DNA from: Defluviitalea saccharophila
GTDB taxonomy: Bacteria; Bacillota; Clostridia; Lachnospirales; Defluviitaleaceae
Direction of reading: 5' to 3'
Length of the DNA: 64,000 nt
NCBI RefSeq assembly: GCF_038396635.1
Contig: NZ_CP121687.1
Span: forward strand, 1,488,001 to 1,552,000
Below, one piece after another: positions 54,878-63,889 of this stretch (position 1 is its first letter; every line of letters begins with the position of its first letter). The notes below the pieces were generated by a model. It was not told where the DNA came from. It worked only from the letters and a program-made list of their open reading frames with translations, and searched no databases. A program made the position numbers and the translations under genes.

Positions 54878-55846
54878 CTACAATTCAAACAACTCATCCA
54901 ATATTTCCTTAGTTTTTTCTTCATCCTGCATTTCGTACCAAACTCCGTCGATCTTTTCTCCCCTGGTCGGAATGGTTACCATGTTTGCATCCTGTAAGAC
55001 AGTATCTATTTTAACTTCCAATAAATATTGTATATATTTCATGCCATCAAGAAGTCCAAAATCTGTCTCTACATATTTGTAGCCCTCTTTTATTACTTTA
55101 AATATATCAACAGGATTCTTCATTCCCATAATTTTCTTCGCTAAAGATTTGATCACCAATTGCTGCATTCTAATTCTTCCTAAATCACCATCAGCATGTC
55201 CATAACGATTTCTAACCAATTCTTCTGCCTGTTTACTGTCTAAGGTCTGTATACCTTGATTAGGCAGTTCTACCTCTAAGCCCTCTACCATATCAATGAT
55301 CGCTTTAAATCCATCTAAATCTACTTTTACATAGTAGTCAATGGGAAACCCTACGATTTCCTCTGCAATTGCTTCAACTGTTTTAACTGCCTCTTCTTTA
55401 TCTGCTATACGTACTATACGATTATATACTTCTGTAAGTTTACAATAATTAATATTTATATTCGGATTTTTTTCTTTAATCGAAGAAAATCTTGGTTCTT
55501 CAAAATTAACATAAAAATCCCTGGGAATAGAGATCAATTTTACTGTTTTGTTGGTGGGATTAAAGTGAGCTACCATAACGACATCTGTTAATACCTTTGA
55601 TTCATCCAAACCGATAATAAGACCCGTAATATCTTGGTCTTTTTGAGTTTTTTCTTCTTTTTTTAGCTCTTGTTTTTTCCCATCGCTATTTACTGCTCTT
55701 TCTTCTGGTATAGGTTCTTGTACTTTTGAATCGGAAATTCTTATTAAAAACAAAAAGGTTCCAATTACTGTGAATACAGCTATAATGATTGTTAATAACT
55801 TTTTTATATTTTTAGGATATTTTAAATCATTATTAGTATCTTCCAC
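54878..55846 (-). CDS. LytR-CpsA-Psr family protein, shorter paralogue
   Basis: This protein of about 322 residues has one membrane helix (about 15-36 from the chosen start) and a compact LCP domain: IIGLDESKVLTDVVMVAHF, LISIPRDFYVNF, GIQTLDSKQAEELVRNRYG and GDLGRIRMQQLVIKSL. It lacks the LytR_C tail of its neighbour. The catalytic Arg/Asp pattern appears intact, so redundancy or polymer selectivity is possible. GTG at 55846 has AGGGGGG 5-6 bases upstream; the longer ATG start (55861 or 55888) has no site. It is the first gene of the pair. Confidence 0.85.
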   Translation of the reverse strand: MEDTNNDLKYPKNIKKLLTIIIAVFTVIGTFLFLIRISDSKVQEPIPEERAVNSDGKKQELKKEEKTQKDQDITGLIIGLDESKVLTDVVMVAHFNPTNKTVKLISIPRDFYVNFEEPRFSSIKEKNPNININYCKLTEVYNRIVRIADKEEAVKTVEAIAEEIVGFPIDYYVKVDLDGFKAIIDMVEGLEVELPNQGIQTLDSKQAEELVRNRYGHADGDLGRIRMQQLVIKSLAKKIMGMKNPVDIFKVIKEGYKYVETDFGLLDGMKYIQYLLEVKIDTVLQDANMVTIPTRGEKIDGVWYEMQDEEKTKEILDELFEL

Positions 55847-56062
55847 AATTTCCCCCCTCATACCTATCAACTTTATATTATCATACATAAATTATAAAGT
55901 TGCAACAAAAGCATAAAATTTGCTACAAAATAATTGTAAATAGGCTTATAATAGCATTGAAATATCACCGTAGTATATAATAATCCAAAATAATTTAAAT
56001 GTAAATTAATTTTAATAATAAATCTTTCTTTATGAAAAGATTAATTATCTGAGGTGAATTCC

Positions 56063-56803
56063 ATGCAATTTAAGGATAAAGTTGTGGTTGTTACAGGTTC
56101 TTCCAGAGGAATCGGAAAAGAAATTGCCCTTTCCTTTGCAAAGGAAGGAGCAGTCGTGATTATTAACAGTTCTACAAACATTCAGGCTTTAGAAGACTTG
56201 CAAAAAGAGATACATCTTCTGGGGGGAAAATGTATTTACTTTTTAGGAGACGTATCTGACTATGATTTTGTTTCATTTATGTTTAAATCCATCCATGAAA
56301 AATTTGAGCAAGTTGATATACTTATCAACAATGCAGGCATTTCTCATATAGGGTTATTCACAGAAACCACACCCGAACAGTGGAAAAGAATTATTGATGT
56401 GAATTTGACATCTCTATATAACTGCTGTCATGTAGCTCTTCCTCCCATGATTAGAAATCATCACGGAACTATTTTAAATATCTCCTCGATTTGGGGGGTA
56501 AGTGGTGCTTCCTGTGAAGTGGCATACTCTGCTTCTAAGGGAGGGGTAAACAGCTTTACAAAGGCTCTGGCAAAAGAATTGGGTCCTTCAAATATACGGG
56601 TAAACGCCATAGCCTGCGGAGTGATTGATACACAAATGAATAATTGGCTGGATGAGGATGAAAAAAATAATCTCCTTGAACAAATACCTTTAATGAGAAT
56701 GGGAAGCCCAAGGGATGTTGCCAATCTATGTCTTTACCTTTGCTCTGATCGTGCAAATTATATGACAGGGCAAGTGATTACTCTAGATGGGGGCATGATT
56801 TAA
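56063..56803 (+). CDS. Short-chain dehydrogenase/reductase (FabG-like)
   Basis: This 246-residue classical SDR has TGSSRGIG at residues 11-18 (cofactor loop), NNAG at 89-92, and catalytic Ser142, Tyr155 and Lys159 in YSASK. The closing Ile/Leu-Gly DGGM pattern is LDGGMI. FabG-type 3-oxoacyl-ACP reductases and sugar or alcohol dehydrogenases share this pattern, and no fatty-acid genes are adjacent, so the substrate is open. The ATG at 56063 sits 6 bases after GAGGTG. The last 21 bases, including the stop codon, overlap the convergent ABC ATPase gene. Confidence 0.9.
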   Translation: MQFKDKVVVVTGSSRGIGKEIALSFAKEGAVVIINSSTNIQALEDLQKEIHLLGGKCIYFLGDVSDYDFVSFMFKSIHEKFEQVDILINNAGISHIGLFTETTPEQWKRIIDVNLTSLYNCCHVALPPMIRNHHGTILNISSIWGVSGASCEVAYSASKGGVNSFTKALAKELGPSNIRVNAIACGVIDTQMNNWLDEDEKNNLLEQIPLMRMGSPRDVANLCLYLCSDRANYMTGQVITLDGGMI

Positions 56804-57475
56804 GAGCCTTGTGATTTCTTCTTTTATGAACTGCATGTCATCCGGTTTTCTTTCTGCTTGAGGGATATTTATAGTAAACTTTTTAACTATCTTCGCCGGC
56901 TTTGGGGATAATATAAGGATTTCGTCCCCTAGTAAAAGAGCTTCATCTAAATCGTGGGTGACAAATAGAATGGTATTCTTCATAGATTGGTGGAGATTGT
57001 AAATCTCTTTTATAAGCTTGGTTTTTAATTTTAAATCCAGGGCTTGAAAAGGCTCGTCCATTAATAAAATCTCATGGGGATACAAAAAAGCTCTCATGAT
57101 CGCTACCCTTTGTTTCATTCCTCCGCTTAATTCTTTAGGGTATGCGTTAGAATAATCTTTTAGTTCCATAAGCTCTAAAATTTCATTTATCTTCTTAATT
57201 TCTTTTTTGGGACATACCAGTTCTAAATTTTTTCTGACAGTCTCCCAGGGCAGTAATCTTGGTTCTTGAAAAATATAACTTACCCTTTGCCCTTGTAAGT
57301 CAATGTTACCTTTACTCGGCTTTTCAAGCTCTGCAAGAATCCTAAGGATAGTGGTTTTCCCGCATCCTGAGGGACCAAGTAAGGAATATATTTTGCCCTT
57401 TTCTATAGAGTGACTTAAACCCTTAAAGACAATTACATCGTCATATTCCTTGGTTGCATTATTGAGTATAAGCAT
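56783..57475 (-). CDS. ABC transporter ATPase (SsuB/TauB-like)
   Basis: This 230-residue ATPase has Walker A GPSGCGKTT, Q-loop IFQEPRLLPWETV, signature LSGGMKQRVAIMRA, Walker B ILLMDEPFQALDL and switch His in LFVTHDLDEALL. The EPRLLPW Q-loop and length are typical of nitrate/sulfonate/taurine-type importers. The gene follows the permease by 4 bases. Its final six codons plus stop are read on the opposite strand from the SDR gene end. The substrate is unknown. Confidence 0.92.
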   Translation of the reverse strand: MLILNNATKEYDDVIVFKGLSHSIEKGKIYSLLGPSGCGKTTILRILAELEKPSKGNIDLQGQRVSYIFQEPRLLPWETVRKNLELVCPKKEIKKINEILELMELKDYSNAYPKELSGGMKQRVAIMRAFLYPHEILLMDEPFQALDLKLKTKLIKEIYNLHQSMKNTILFVTHDLDEALLLGDEILILSPKPAKIVKKFTINIPQAERKPDDMQFIKEEITRLLNHAPI

Positions 57476-57479
57476 CTTC

Positions 57480-58238
57480 TCACCGCCATTTTCTTGTAAA
57501 TGCTGACTCTAATCTTTTGATTAACCTACTTGAACCGTATCCTAAAAGTACCAAAACTCCTGACCATACAATGACTTGAGCAATCTCTAAATTAATCCGT
57601 GCCACCCCCATGGCAGCACCTATTCCAGTTCTTGCGGTTAAGAGTTCTGCCATGGCTACCCCTTTCCAGGTTAAGCCGCTGCCGATGGAACATCCCGCCA
57701 GCCAGTAAGGAAAAATTTGTGGAATATAAAAATGAAGAATCTTTTTCTTCAGAGGAATTCTAAAAACCTTGCTCATCTCCATTAATTGCGCATCCAATTG
57801 CTTTGTGCCTTCCATAACATTCACGATTATAAAAGGGATGACTATAATCCATATGATAAAGATTGCCGCTGCCCCATCCCCCGTTCCAAACCAAAGCCAT
57901 CCGAGAATAAGCCATGACACAGTGGGTGTCGTCTGGGTTAATACTAATAAAGGATAAAAAAATGCTTCTATTTCTTCTCTAAGTCCCATCCAAAAGCCTA
58001 AAGGAGTTCCAACAAGTACTGCAAGAAAAAATCCAATAAATCCTCTCCCCATAGAGATTGCGATATCTTTCCAAAAGTCTGGCTGTATGGCTAAATCAGC
58101 TAAGACTTTTACCGTTTCAATGGGAGAAGGCATGATTAAGGGTCCAACGATAATGGATGAAATCTGCCAAATTATTATAAATATAAAAATAGAAATAAGA
58201 AGGTAAGCCCTCTTATTTCTTATAATAGAATGGTTCAT
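57480..58238 (-). CDS. ABC transporter permease (SsuC/TauC-like)
   Basis: This 252-residue permease has six membrane helices and the EAA-like coupling loop KQLDAQLMEMSKVFRIPLKK. WKGVAMAELLTARTGIGAAM is typical of the SsuC/TauC branch. Its ATG overlaps the end of the binding-protein gene by 26 bases, so translation is coupled. It is the membrane pore for the neighbouring ATPase. The protein length is normal and no frameshift was seen. Confidence 0.92.
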   Translation of the reverse strand: MNHSIIRNKRAYLLISIFIFIIIWQISSIIVGPLIMPSPIETVKVLADLAIQPDFWKDIAISMGRGFIGFFLAVLVGTPLGFWMGLREEIEAFFYPLLVLTQTTPTVSWLILGWLWFGTGDGAAAIFIIWIIVIPFIIVNVMEGTKQLDAQLMEMSKVFRIPLKKKILHFYIPQIFPYWLAGCSIGSGLTWKGVAMAELLTARTGIGAAMGVARINLEIAQVIVWSGVLVLLGYGSSRLIKRLESAFTRKWR

Positions 58239-59199
58239 CGGGTAGTTTTCCCCCTATCATATCTCCTGATATTTCATTTAAAGCATTTAAATAGGTTTCC
58301 ACATCTTTTTTAGCTTCCTGGGCAGGAACAAATTCTAATTTTGTTCTTTCCATGGATTTTTCAAAAACTGCAGCCGGTATTTCAAGCTTTTCTTCTATTA
58401 ATGAAGATACGGAAGCTGGATCATTTACAACTGCTTCTAAGGCTTCTTTATAGGCATTTTGGAAAGCTTCTACTGCATCGGGATATTCACTGGCAAAGGA
58501 AGTTCTAACCGCAATACCTGTCTGAGGCAGTTTGCTTCCTTCTCCATTAATCTTTTCCCATTCTTTGCTGTAATCCATAGCAATCTGCATATTTTCTGCC
58601 TTGGTAAGACCTTGAGTTACCAAAGGCTCTGGTAATACCACCGTATCTGCCTTTCCGGCAATCATCCATTGAAGCATTTCCGGAGAAGTTCCATAGGAAA
58701 TGTTTATTTCATCTTCTTTAATTCCATTTTTATTTAATAAATATCTCGTAATAACATCCGGACTGGCACCCTGTGCACCAACAAATAAATCTTTACCTTT
58801 TAAATCCTCCCAGGACTTAACCTCCCCGTCCCTTGACAGCAGATAAAGAATGCCCCAGGTATTCACATTAAGCAAAGAGATATCCGCTTCTTTATTGTAT
58901 AATTTAGAAATCACATTAACAGGAAGTACTGTAAAGTCAGCTTCTCCCCGAGCAACCCTTGTAGTCGCTTCTTCGACGTTTTGGTAAATAATAAATTCAA
59001 TATTACCTTCGTCTACACTTCCTTCTAGCATCTTATCTTCTACTAATTTAATTAAAGGTGCTGTTGGCGGTGCGGAAGGTGCTTGAATCACGATTTTTTC
59101 AGACTTTTTAATTTCTTTCGTCGTTGTATCTGATTGCCCACAGCCTGTAGCCAGTATTATCATTATAAAAAGTAAAAAAACTGCTTGAAGCTTTTTCAT
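58213..59199 (-). CDS. Solute-binding lipoprotein (NMT1/SsuA-like)
   Basis: This 328-residue protein has a lipoprotein signal (LATGC, Cys20). The mature binding lobe starts KIVIQAPSAPPTAPLIKLVE and includes the family patterns ADFTVLPVNVISKLYN, LKGKDLFVGAQGASPDVITRY and WMIAGKADTVVLPEP. The pattern fits importers of sulfonates, thiamine-pyrimidine precursors or other small aromatics, but no operon gene reveals the ligand. AGGGGAG precedes the ATG. It is the first gene of an SsuABC-like importer. Confidence 0.9.
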   Translation of the reverse strand: MKKLQAVFLLFIMIILATGCGQSDTTTKEIKKSEKIVIQAPSAPPTAPLIKLVEDKMLEGSVDEGNIEFIIYQNVEEATTRVARGEADFTVLPVNVISKLYNKEADISLLNVNTWGILYLLSRDGEVKSWEDLKGKDLFVGAQGASPDVITRYLLNKNGIKEDEINISYGTSPEMLQWMIAGKADTVVLPEPLVTQGLTKAENMQIAMDYSKEWEKINGEGSKLPQTGIAVRTSFASEYPDAVEAFQNAYKEALEAVVNDPASVSSLIEEKLEIPAAVFEKSMERTKLEFVPAQEAKKDVETYLNALNEISGDMIGGKLPDEPFYYKK

Positions 59200-59361
59200 T
59201 GTATCTCCCCTTAATATATGTTAATTTATTAACTATAACAGTATAGTATATAGAATACCATTTGTCAAAAAAACTACTCATTTACTTTTACAATTGCTAA
59301 GAATAGGTTATGATGATTAAATAAAAATAGCAAAATATCAGATAAAGAATGGAGAATAAAA

Positions 59362-60546
59362 ATGGTTAACGAACATTCAAAACTACCGGGAATTATGTAT
59401 TCAGCTATTCAAGCAAATTTATGGATGGCATACTGCCTGGTGAGCAGTTTCATAAGTATCTATCTATTATATTTTGGATATTCCAATTCAGAAATAGGGT
59501 TTATAGTGTCCATAGGGAGTATTCTTGCGGTACTCATTCAGCTGGTGAGTGCACAAATACTTGACAGACACCCGAAAATACAATTATGGAAGTTTACTTG
59601 CTGTCAAATCCTTATCATTTTGCTCCCTGCAATTCTTCAGTTGTTTGGGAAAAAAGCAGGCGTTCTCATTACTGTAACGGTGATTTTAGTATATTCCCTG
59701 ACTACCTCTTTGCAGCCTCTTATTAATTCCTTATGTGTACAATTGGAAGACACACGTTTAAAAATTAATTTTGGCCTTGCAAGAGGAATTGGTTCCCTGG
59801 CTTATGCAGGGATCTCTTATGCAATGGGAAAAATACTCCTGAAACAAGCTCCTACAATCTTAACAAAATCTTATATTGTCCTTTTTGCGTCCTTGTTTTT
59901 ATGGATTCTTTTCTTTAGATATGAACCTACAAAAAAGGATACAAAAGAAGTGCAAATAAAAAAAGAAGCCGGCATCAGTCTTCTTAAAAAATATAAAAAG
60001 TTTCTTATATTTGTTGTAGGCTTAGTTTGTATTTTATTTGGACACAACTTGATTAATCAGTATATGATACAGATTGTTACATCTTTTGGGGCAAACAGTG
60101 ATGTAATGGGAAAAGGTATTTTTATTGCCGCCGTATTGGAACTGCCTGTTATGTTCGGATTTTCAAAAATCAAGTCAAAATTCAGCTGTGGCTGGCTTTT
60201 ATGTATTTCAGCCGTATTCTTTACGTTAAAACACATATTAACCTTTTTAGCAAACTCCGTTTTAATGTTCTATACAGCTCAATTTCTGCAAATTGGAGGA
60301 TTTTCACTTTTAGCTACGGCATCTGTTTTTTATGCCAAAGAAGCCATGGAAAAAGAAGATCAGGCAACAGGACAAGCACTGGTATCTGCCTCCATGACAG
60401 CAGCCGGCATCTTTGCCAGCTGCCTTGGAGGATTGCTTTTAGATTATACCAGTGTTAAAGGAATGCTTTTCGTTGGAATGATTGTGTCTATAATCGGTAT
60501 GATATTGGTTTTCGCCTTTACGGAAAAATCCAGGAAAGTAGAATAA
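59362..60546 (+). CDS. Major facilitator superfamily transporter
   Basis: This 394-residue protein has twelve predicted membrane helices. The N-half shows SEIGFIVSIGSILAVLIQLV and QILDRHPKIQLWKF at the loop between helices 2 and 3. The C-half includes GGFSLLATASVFYAKEAM and DQATGQALVSASMTAAG, resembling sugar/nucleoside-type MFS proteins (LacY-like MFS_1_like group). The substrate is not determined. GGAG precedes the ATG by 7 bases. It stands alone on the plus strand, convergent with the second chemoreceptor gene 4 bases later, and no obvious terminator fits in that gap. Confidence 0.88.
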   Translation: MVNEHSKLPGIMYSAIQANLWMAYCLVSSFISIYLLYFGYSNSEIGFIVSIGSILAVLIQLVSAQILDRHPKIQLWKFTCCQILIILLPAILQLFGKKAGVLITVTVILVYSLTTSLQPLINSLCVQLEDTRLKINFGLARGIGSLAYAGISYAMGKILLKQAPTILTKSYIVLFASLFLWILFFRYEPTKKDTKEVQIKKEAGISLLKKYKKFLIFVVGLVCILFGHNLINQYMIQIVTSFGANSDVMGKGIFIAAVLELPVMFGFSKIKSKFSCGWLLCISAVFFTLKHILTFLANSVLMFYTAQFLQIGGFSLLATASVFYAKEAMEKEDQATGQALVSASMTAAGIFASCLGGLLLDYTSVKGMLFVGMIVSIIGMILVFAFTEKSRKVE

Positions 60547-60550
60547 CTCA

Positions 60551-62242
60551 CTAGATTTTAAACTGGTCCATAGCCCCCATCATATCTTTAGATAATTCAT
60601 TTAAGTCTAAGGCTGAGGAGGCTACCTCCTGATTGGCCGCACTTAATTCCTGGGAGGATAATGCAATCTGTTTTGAAGCAGTAGAAATCTCTTCAGCTAC
60701 AGAAGCTGTTGCTTCAACACTTTGAATAATAGTCTCCTTCTCACTATTTATAGCATTCATATTATTGCTTACGGCATGGATCCTTGGAATAACATCTTCA
60801 ACATCATTAATAATTTCTTTAAAAGAATTAATAGAGTTGCTAATGACTCCAATTTGTGCATTGAATTGAGTATCCATATGATCTGAAGTTTCTATAACCA
60901 AATTGCTTTTTGTGATCACATTTTTAAGCAAGCTGCTGATATTTGAAGCCGAATTTTTAGATTGCTCTGCCAGCTTTCTAATCTCCTCTGCCACCACTGC
61001 GAATCCTTTCCCCGTTTCCCCTGCCCGTGCTGCTTCTATAGCAGCATTCAACGCCAGAAGATTGGTTTGTTCGGCAATATTATTGATAAGACCCGTAACC
61101 TCTCCAATTTGGGATAAATATACTCCAAGTCCTTTGATCTCCTTGCTTACATCAGAAAATGAACTATTTATATCCTTTATTACATCTTCAAGCACTGATA
61201 AATCTTTATTACTGATTTGGGCTTTAGAGTTAATATCCTCAATTTTGGAATTAATCTCTTCAATTGCTCTTACGGCTTCATATATTTTAGCTCCAAAGTC
61301 ATTCATAAGTCCATTGATCTTTGCCATTTCGTCAGATTGTGAATGTATTCCTTTAGCCACTTCTTCTATTGTTGCCGTAACTTCTTCAGAGGAGGCTGCC
61401 ATCTCTTCCGATAGGACGGATAAATTGTTAATGTGTTCAATGACGGATTCGCAAGCCTGTTTTAAACGGCTTAGGGTATCTCTAGTATTCGTTTGCACGG
61501 TATTAATCGATTCGGCAATTGCTTGGATCTCATCTCTTGTGTTTATGCTGAATGAAACTGTTAAATCTCCATCCGACATTAAGCTTAAACCGTTTTTTAA
61601 ACATTGAACCCCTGATGTAATTTTTCTGGAAAAAACAAGACACATTAAAATAGCAAAAATTAAAATAATTATTAAGGCAACGAGCGTAGTTTTAAAGAAA
61701 GTCGATTGTATATATAGAAAATTCGACACATCACTATCAATGCCTGCAATTGCGATGATCTCTCCGGAAGAATTTTTTATCGGTGCATAAGCAGAAATAA
61801 AGGTTCCTAAGTCATCCGAAACAGGTTCCTTTGTAAAAGATATACTGCCGTTAAATGCTTCTTCCATCGCATATTCTAAATCATACTCTTCTCCAATAGG
61901 AGATGTCCCGATCAGGGTTGCATCTACCATAATATATGCGTTATCATTTTCTCCTTTTATTAACGTATAAAAGTATTTAATATCTTCATCATTCTTAAAT
62001 TCTACCATGTCCTGCTGTATTTCCTTATATTCAGTGCTGTCCATAGAGCGACTGTCGATCACCTTTTGCAGCTTCTCACTGTCTATCACCCCTATAGCTT
62101 CACTGACAGTATTTTTTAAATCTGCCTGTAATTTCGAAAACATTGACCTAAAAATCCAAACGTTTACGCCTATAAAAAGAACCATCGCAAGAAGCGCTAT
62201 TGACACAACCATTTTTAAAATCTTTACACCTATTTTACTCAT
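60551..62242 (-). CDS. Methyl-accepting chemotaxis protein with extracellular single-Cache-like sensor
   Basis: This 563-residue receptor has a first membrane helix (about 9-29), an extracellular domain (30-175) with [20 protein letters not shown] and [20 protein letters not shown] typical of Cache folds, and a second helix near 185-208. HAMP and a signalling domain follow, with [19 protein letters not shown] and [15 protein letters not shown] at the tip. The chosen ATG at 62242 follows AGGTGG by 4 bases and places the helix near the N-terminus, as is usual; the longer ORF adds 25 residues with no site. The ligand is unknown. Confidence 0.92.
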   Translation of the reverse strand: MSKIGVKILKMVVSIALLAMVLFIGVNVWIFRSMFSKLQADLKNTVSEAIGVIDSEKLQKVIDSRSMDSTEYKEIQQDMVEFKNDEDIKYFYTLIKGENDNAYIMVDATLIGTSPIGEEYDLEYAMEEAFNGSISFTKEPVSDDLGTFISAYAPIKNSSGEIIAIAGIDSDVSNFLYIQSTFFKTTLVALIIILIFAILMCLVFSRKITSGVQCLKNGLSLMSDGDLTVSFSINTRDEIQAIAESINTVQTNTRDTLSRLKQACESVIEHINNLSVLSEEMAASSEEVTATIEEVAKGIHSQSDEMAKINGLMNDFGAKIYEAVRAIEEINSKIEDINSKAQISNKDLSVLEDVIKDINSSFSDVSKEIKGLGVYLSQIGEVTGLINNIAEQTNLLALNAAIEAARAGETGKGFAVVAEEIRKLAEQSKNSASNISSLLKNVITKSNLVIETSDHMDTQFNAQIGVISNSINSFKEIINDVEDVIPRIHAVSNNMNAINSEKETIIQSVEATASVAEEISTASKQIALSSQELSAANQEVASSALDLNELSKDMMGAMDQFKI

Positions 62243-62451
62243 AACCCACCTCATCTCATTATTAGCGCTACTAAGTTTTCGATTAATTATACCATATTTC
62301 GTGTCAATACCAAACAACTTAAGAATATTTTAACATTTTATTTGTGAATTTTTGCTATTTATGTATTATTTCTTTGAATTTATTAGAGTTTTATCTCATA
62401 ATGATAATGCTTTAATTTAATTGACAATTAATATCCCCACAAATAGTATAT

Positions 62452-62485
62452 AAAAAATCGCCAAGGATTGTTCCTTGACGATTTT
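62452..62485 (-). terminator. Intrinsic terminator of the 146-residue lipoprotein gene
   Basis: On the minus strand AAAATCG then CAAGGA pairs with TCCTTG then CGATTTT (one mismatch, loop of 4), with T-rich sequence after it. The remaining roughly 200 bases up to the chemoreceptor start contain no gene. Confidence 0.75.
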
Positions 62486-62493
62486 AACCTCTT

Positions 62494-62934
62494 TTATTGT
62501 TCATAAGTCTCACTAACTTTAGTAACTAAATCAGGCATTGCCCCTAAAATAACCTGATACTGCTCCACAACGGCATCCATATTCTCTTTGGAAATCTCCC
62601 CATACTCGCTTGGATCTTCCACACCGTGTTTCCCGGCATCAATTAAAGCATAAACGGTATTTAGCTCCTGAACCGTAGTCTCATCAGCTTCCCATCCATT
62701 TTCTATGGCCAATGCAGCCGCTTGATTATACAAAGGTTCCAGTTCAGCCAGTACATCAGAAATTGCCTGTATATGTTCTCTTGTCACATTCTCATAAGGC
62801 CATTCGGTTTCCTCTGTACTGTTTACCCCAGGAGTTGTATTCGTTTCTTCCCCCTCCTGGTTATCTGCTCCTCCACAGGCTGCAATGCTCAACATCATTA
62901 CAATCGCCATCATTAATACCAATAATTTTTTCAT
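62494..62934 (-). CDS. Small lipoprotein of unknown function
   Basis: This 146-residue protein has a lipoprotein signal ending SIAAC (Cys20), a low-complexity acidic linker (GGADNQEGEETNTTPG region) and a helical mature part (HIQAISDVLAELEPLYNQA, VQELNTVYALIDAGKHG). I do not recognise a named family. The ATG at 62934 has GGAGG 7 bases upstream, so the track-length extension is rejected. It is a single gene between the second chemoreceptor and a 470-base region that holds a repeat. A helical surface lipoprotein is all that can be supported. Confidence 0.75.
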   Translation of the reverse strand: MKKLLVLMMAIVMMLSIAACGGADNQEGEETNTTPGVNSTEETEWPYENVTREHIQAISDVLAELEPLYNQAAALAIENGWEADETTVQELNTVYALIDAGKHGVEDPSEYGEISKENMDAVVEQYQVILGAMPDLVTKVSETYEQ

Positions 62935-63164
62935 GATAAGTCCTCCATTCAAGTATATGTAATGTACAGGGAGTATTCCCTAGCATTTAAAGTACCATAT
63001 AATCTTCTTTAAAAACCGTCCGCTGCATGAAACATGATTTTTTCGACATGAAGCATGATTTTTTTACAGCAATATGGAAAGTGCTATTTCAATTTTGCCT
63101 TGAATAAGAATCTAAATCTATTAAATTGCGCCTATGCTGGGTAGCATCAAGGAAGCATTTGGCT

Positions 63165-63287
63165 TGTGAAACCCTTTCGCTGAGCACGATCGGCAAAGTC
63201 AACAAAATACAATATGCACGAGTGTACATCCGGCCCGTAGGACTTTTCATTTCATAGGAAATTAGGAGAAATTTCCTATGAAATAAA
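63165..63287 (-). repeat. Dispersed terminator-associated element, copy B (diverged full copy)
   Basis: It aligns over about 120 bases with copy A, including GCTTGTGAAAC, CGGCAAAGTCAACAAAAT, CGAGTGTACATCC and the palindrome ATTTCATAGGAAATT / AATTTCCTATGAAAT (63249-63263, 63270-63284, loop AGGAGA). The body stems of copy A have lost pairing, suggesting decay. It lies behind the terminator of the 77-residue gene at 63405. With that terminator it explains most of the 470-base gap before the lipoprotein gene. Confidence 0.75.
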
Positions 63288-63323
63288 AAAAGCTTTCATT
63301 CCTAAAAATAGGGACAAAAGCTT
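63285..63323 (-). terminator. Intrinsic terminator of the 77-residue gene
   Basis: On the minus strand AAGCTTT pairs with AAAGCTT, extended by CCTA/TAGG-type pairing, then seven T that run into repeat copy B. Confidence 0.7.
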
Positions 63324-63404
63324 AAAACTCTTGTTCATAATTTTACTTAATATATATTAAAACCATGCTGTCATTAAATATAAATATTATCTATATACTA
63401 TTTG

Positions 63405-63638
63405 TTAGCCTCTCATAAGAAAACCTATGAGTTTATCAAGATCTTCCGGTTCATATGCGATAATTTCCATTTCTGAAATGGTTAAATCACTAAAAATCTT
63501 AGTAAATGAAACATATTGAGATAACTTTGACTTTAAGTTTAATCTGTCTCCTTCAGCTGTTACTAATTCAACCTTTCCTTTACATTGATCCACAACTTCA
63601 AAAAATTTATCTACATCTTTTATGTTGGTTATTTTCAT
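63405..63638 (-). CDS. Small conserved protein of unknown role (often mislabelled poly(A) polymerase)
   Basis: This 77-residue protein begins MKITNIKDVDKFFEVVDQC and ends YEPEDLDKLIGFLMRG. I recall similar small proteins in Clostridia carrying a poly(A) polymerase label. The chain is too short and has no nucleotidyltransferase motif, so I do not accept that function. It is soluble and mixed alpha/beta. AAAGGAGG precedes the ATG by about 9 bases. It is followed by its own terminator and repeat copy B and preceded by a gap to rpsI. Confidence 0.7.
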   Translation of the reverse strand: MKITNIKDVDKFFEVVDQCKGKVELVTAEGDRLNLKSKLSQYVSFTKIFSDLTISEMEIIAYEPEDLDKLIGFLMRG

Positions 63639-63792
63639 AGATAACTACCTCCTTTACATTATAACCACTTTTATTTTATCATTTATTTCAAAAAATATCC
63701 ACTTTTATATATGTATTTTAATAAATAATTATAACTTTTAAATTTATAATACCTAACTTTATTTTCAAGACTATCAGATATCCGTATTCATC

Positions 63793-63828
63793 AAAAAACC
63801 GCCAATGGGATTTTTCCCACCGGCGGTT
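63793..63828 (-). terminator. Intrinsic terminator of the rplM-rpsI operon
   Basis: On the minus strand AACCGCC and TGGGA pair with TCCCA and GGCGGTT, followed by six T. It lies 62 bases after the rpsI stop. The intervening bases contain short AAC/TTG direct and inverted repeats without a clear role. Confidence 0.85.
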
Positions 63829-63889
63829 GATTTCCTCCACAAACAAACTTTGTAACTTTGAACAAACTTGTTTGTAAGTTGACAAAATA

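Noticed and set aside
63841-63889. Short AACAAACTT/TTTGTAAGTT repeats after rpsI
   Set aside because: The units are short and imperfect and occur once; there is no regular spacing like a CRISPR or tandem array.
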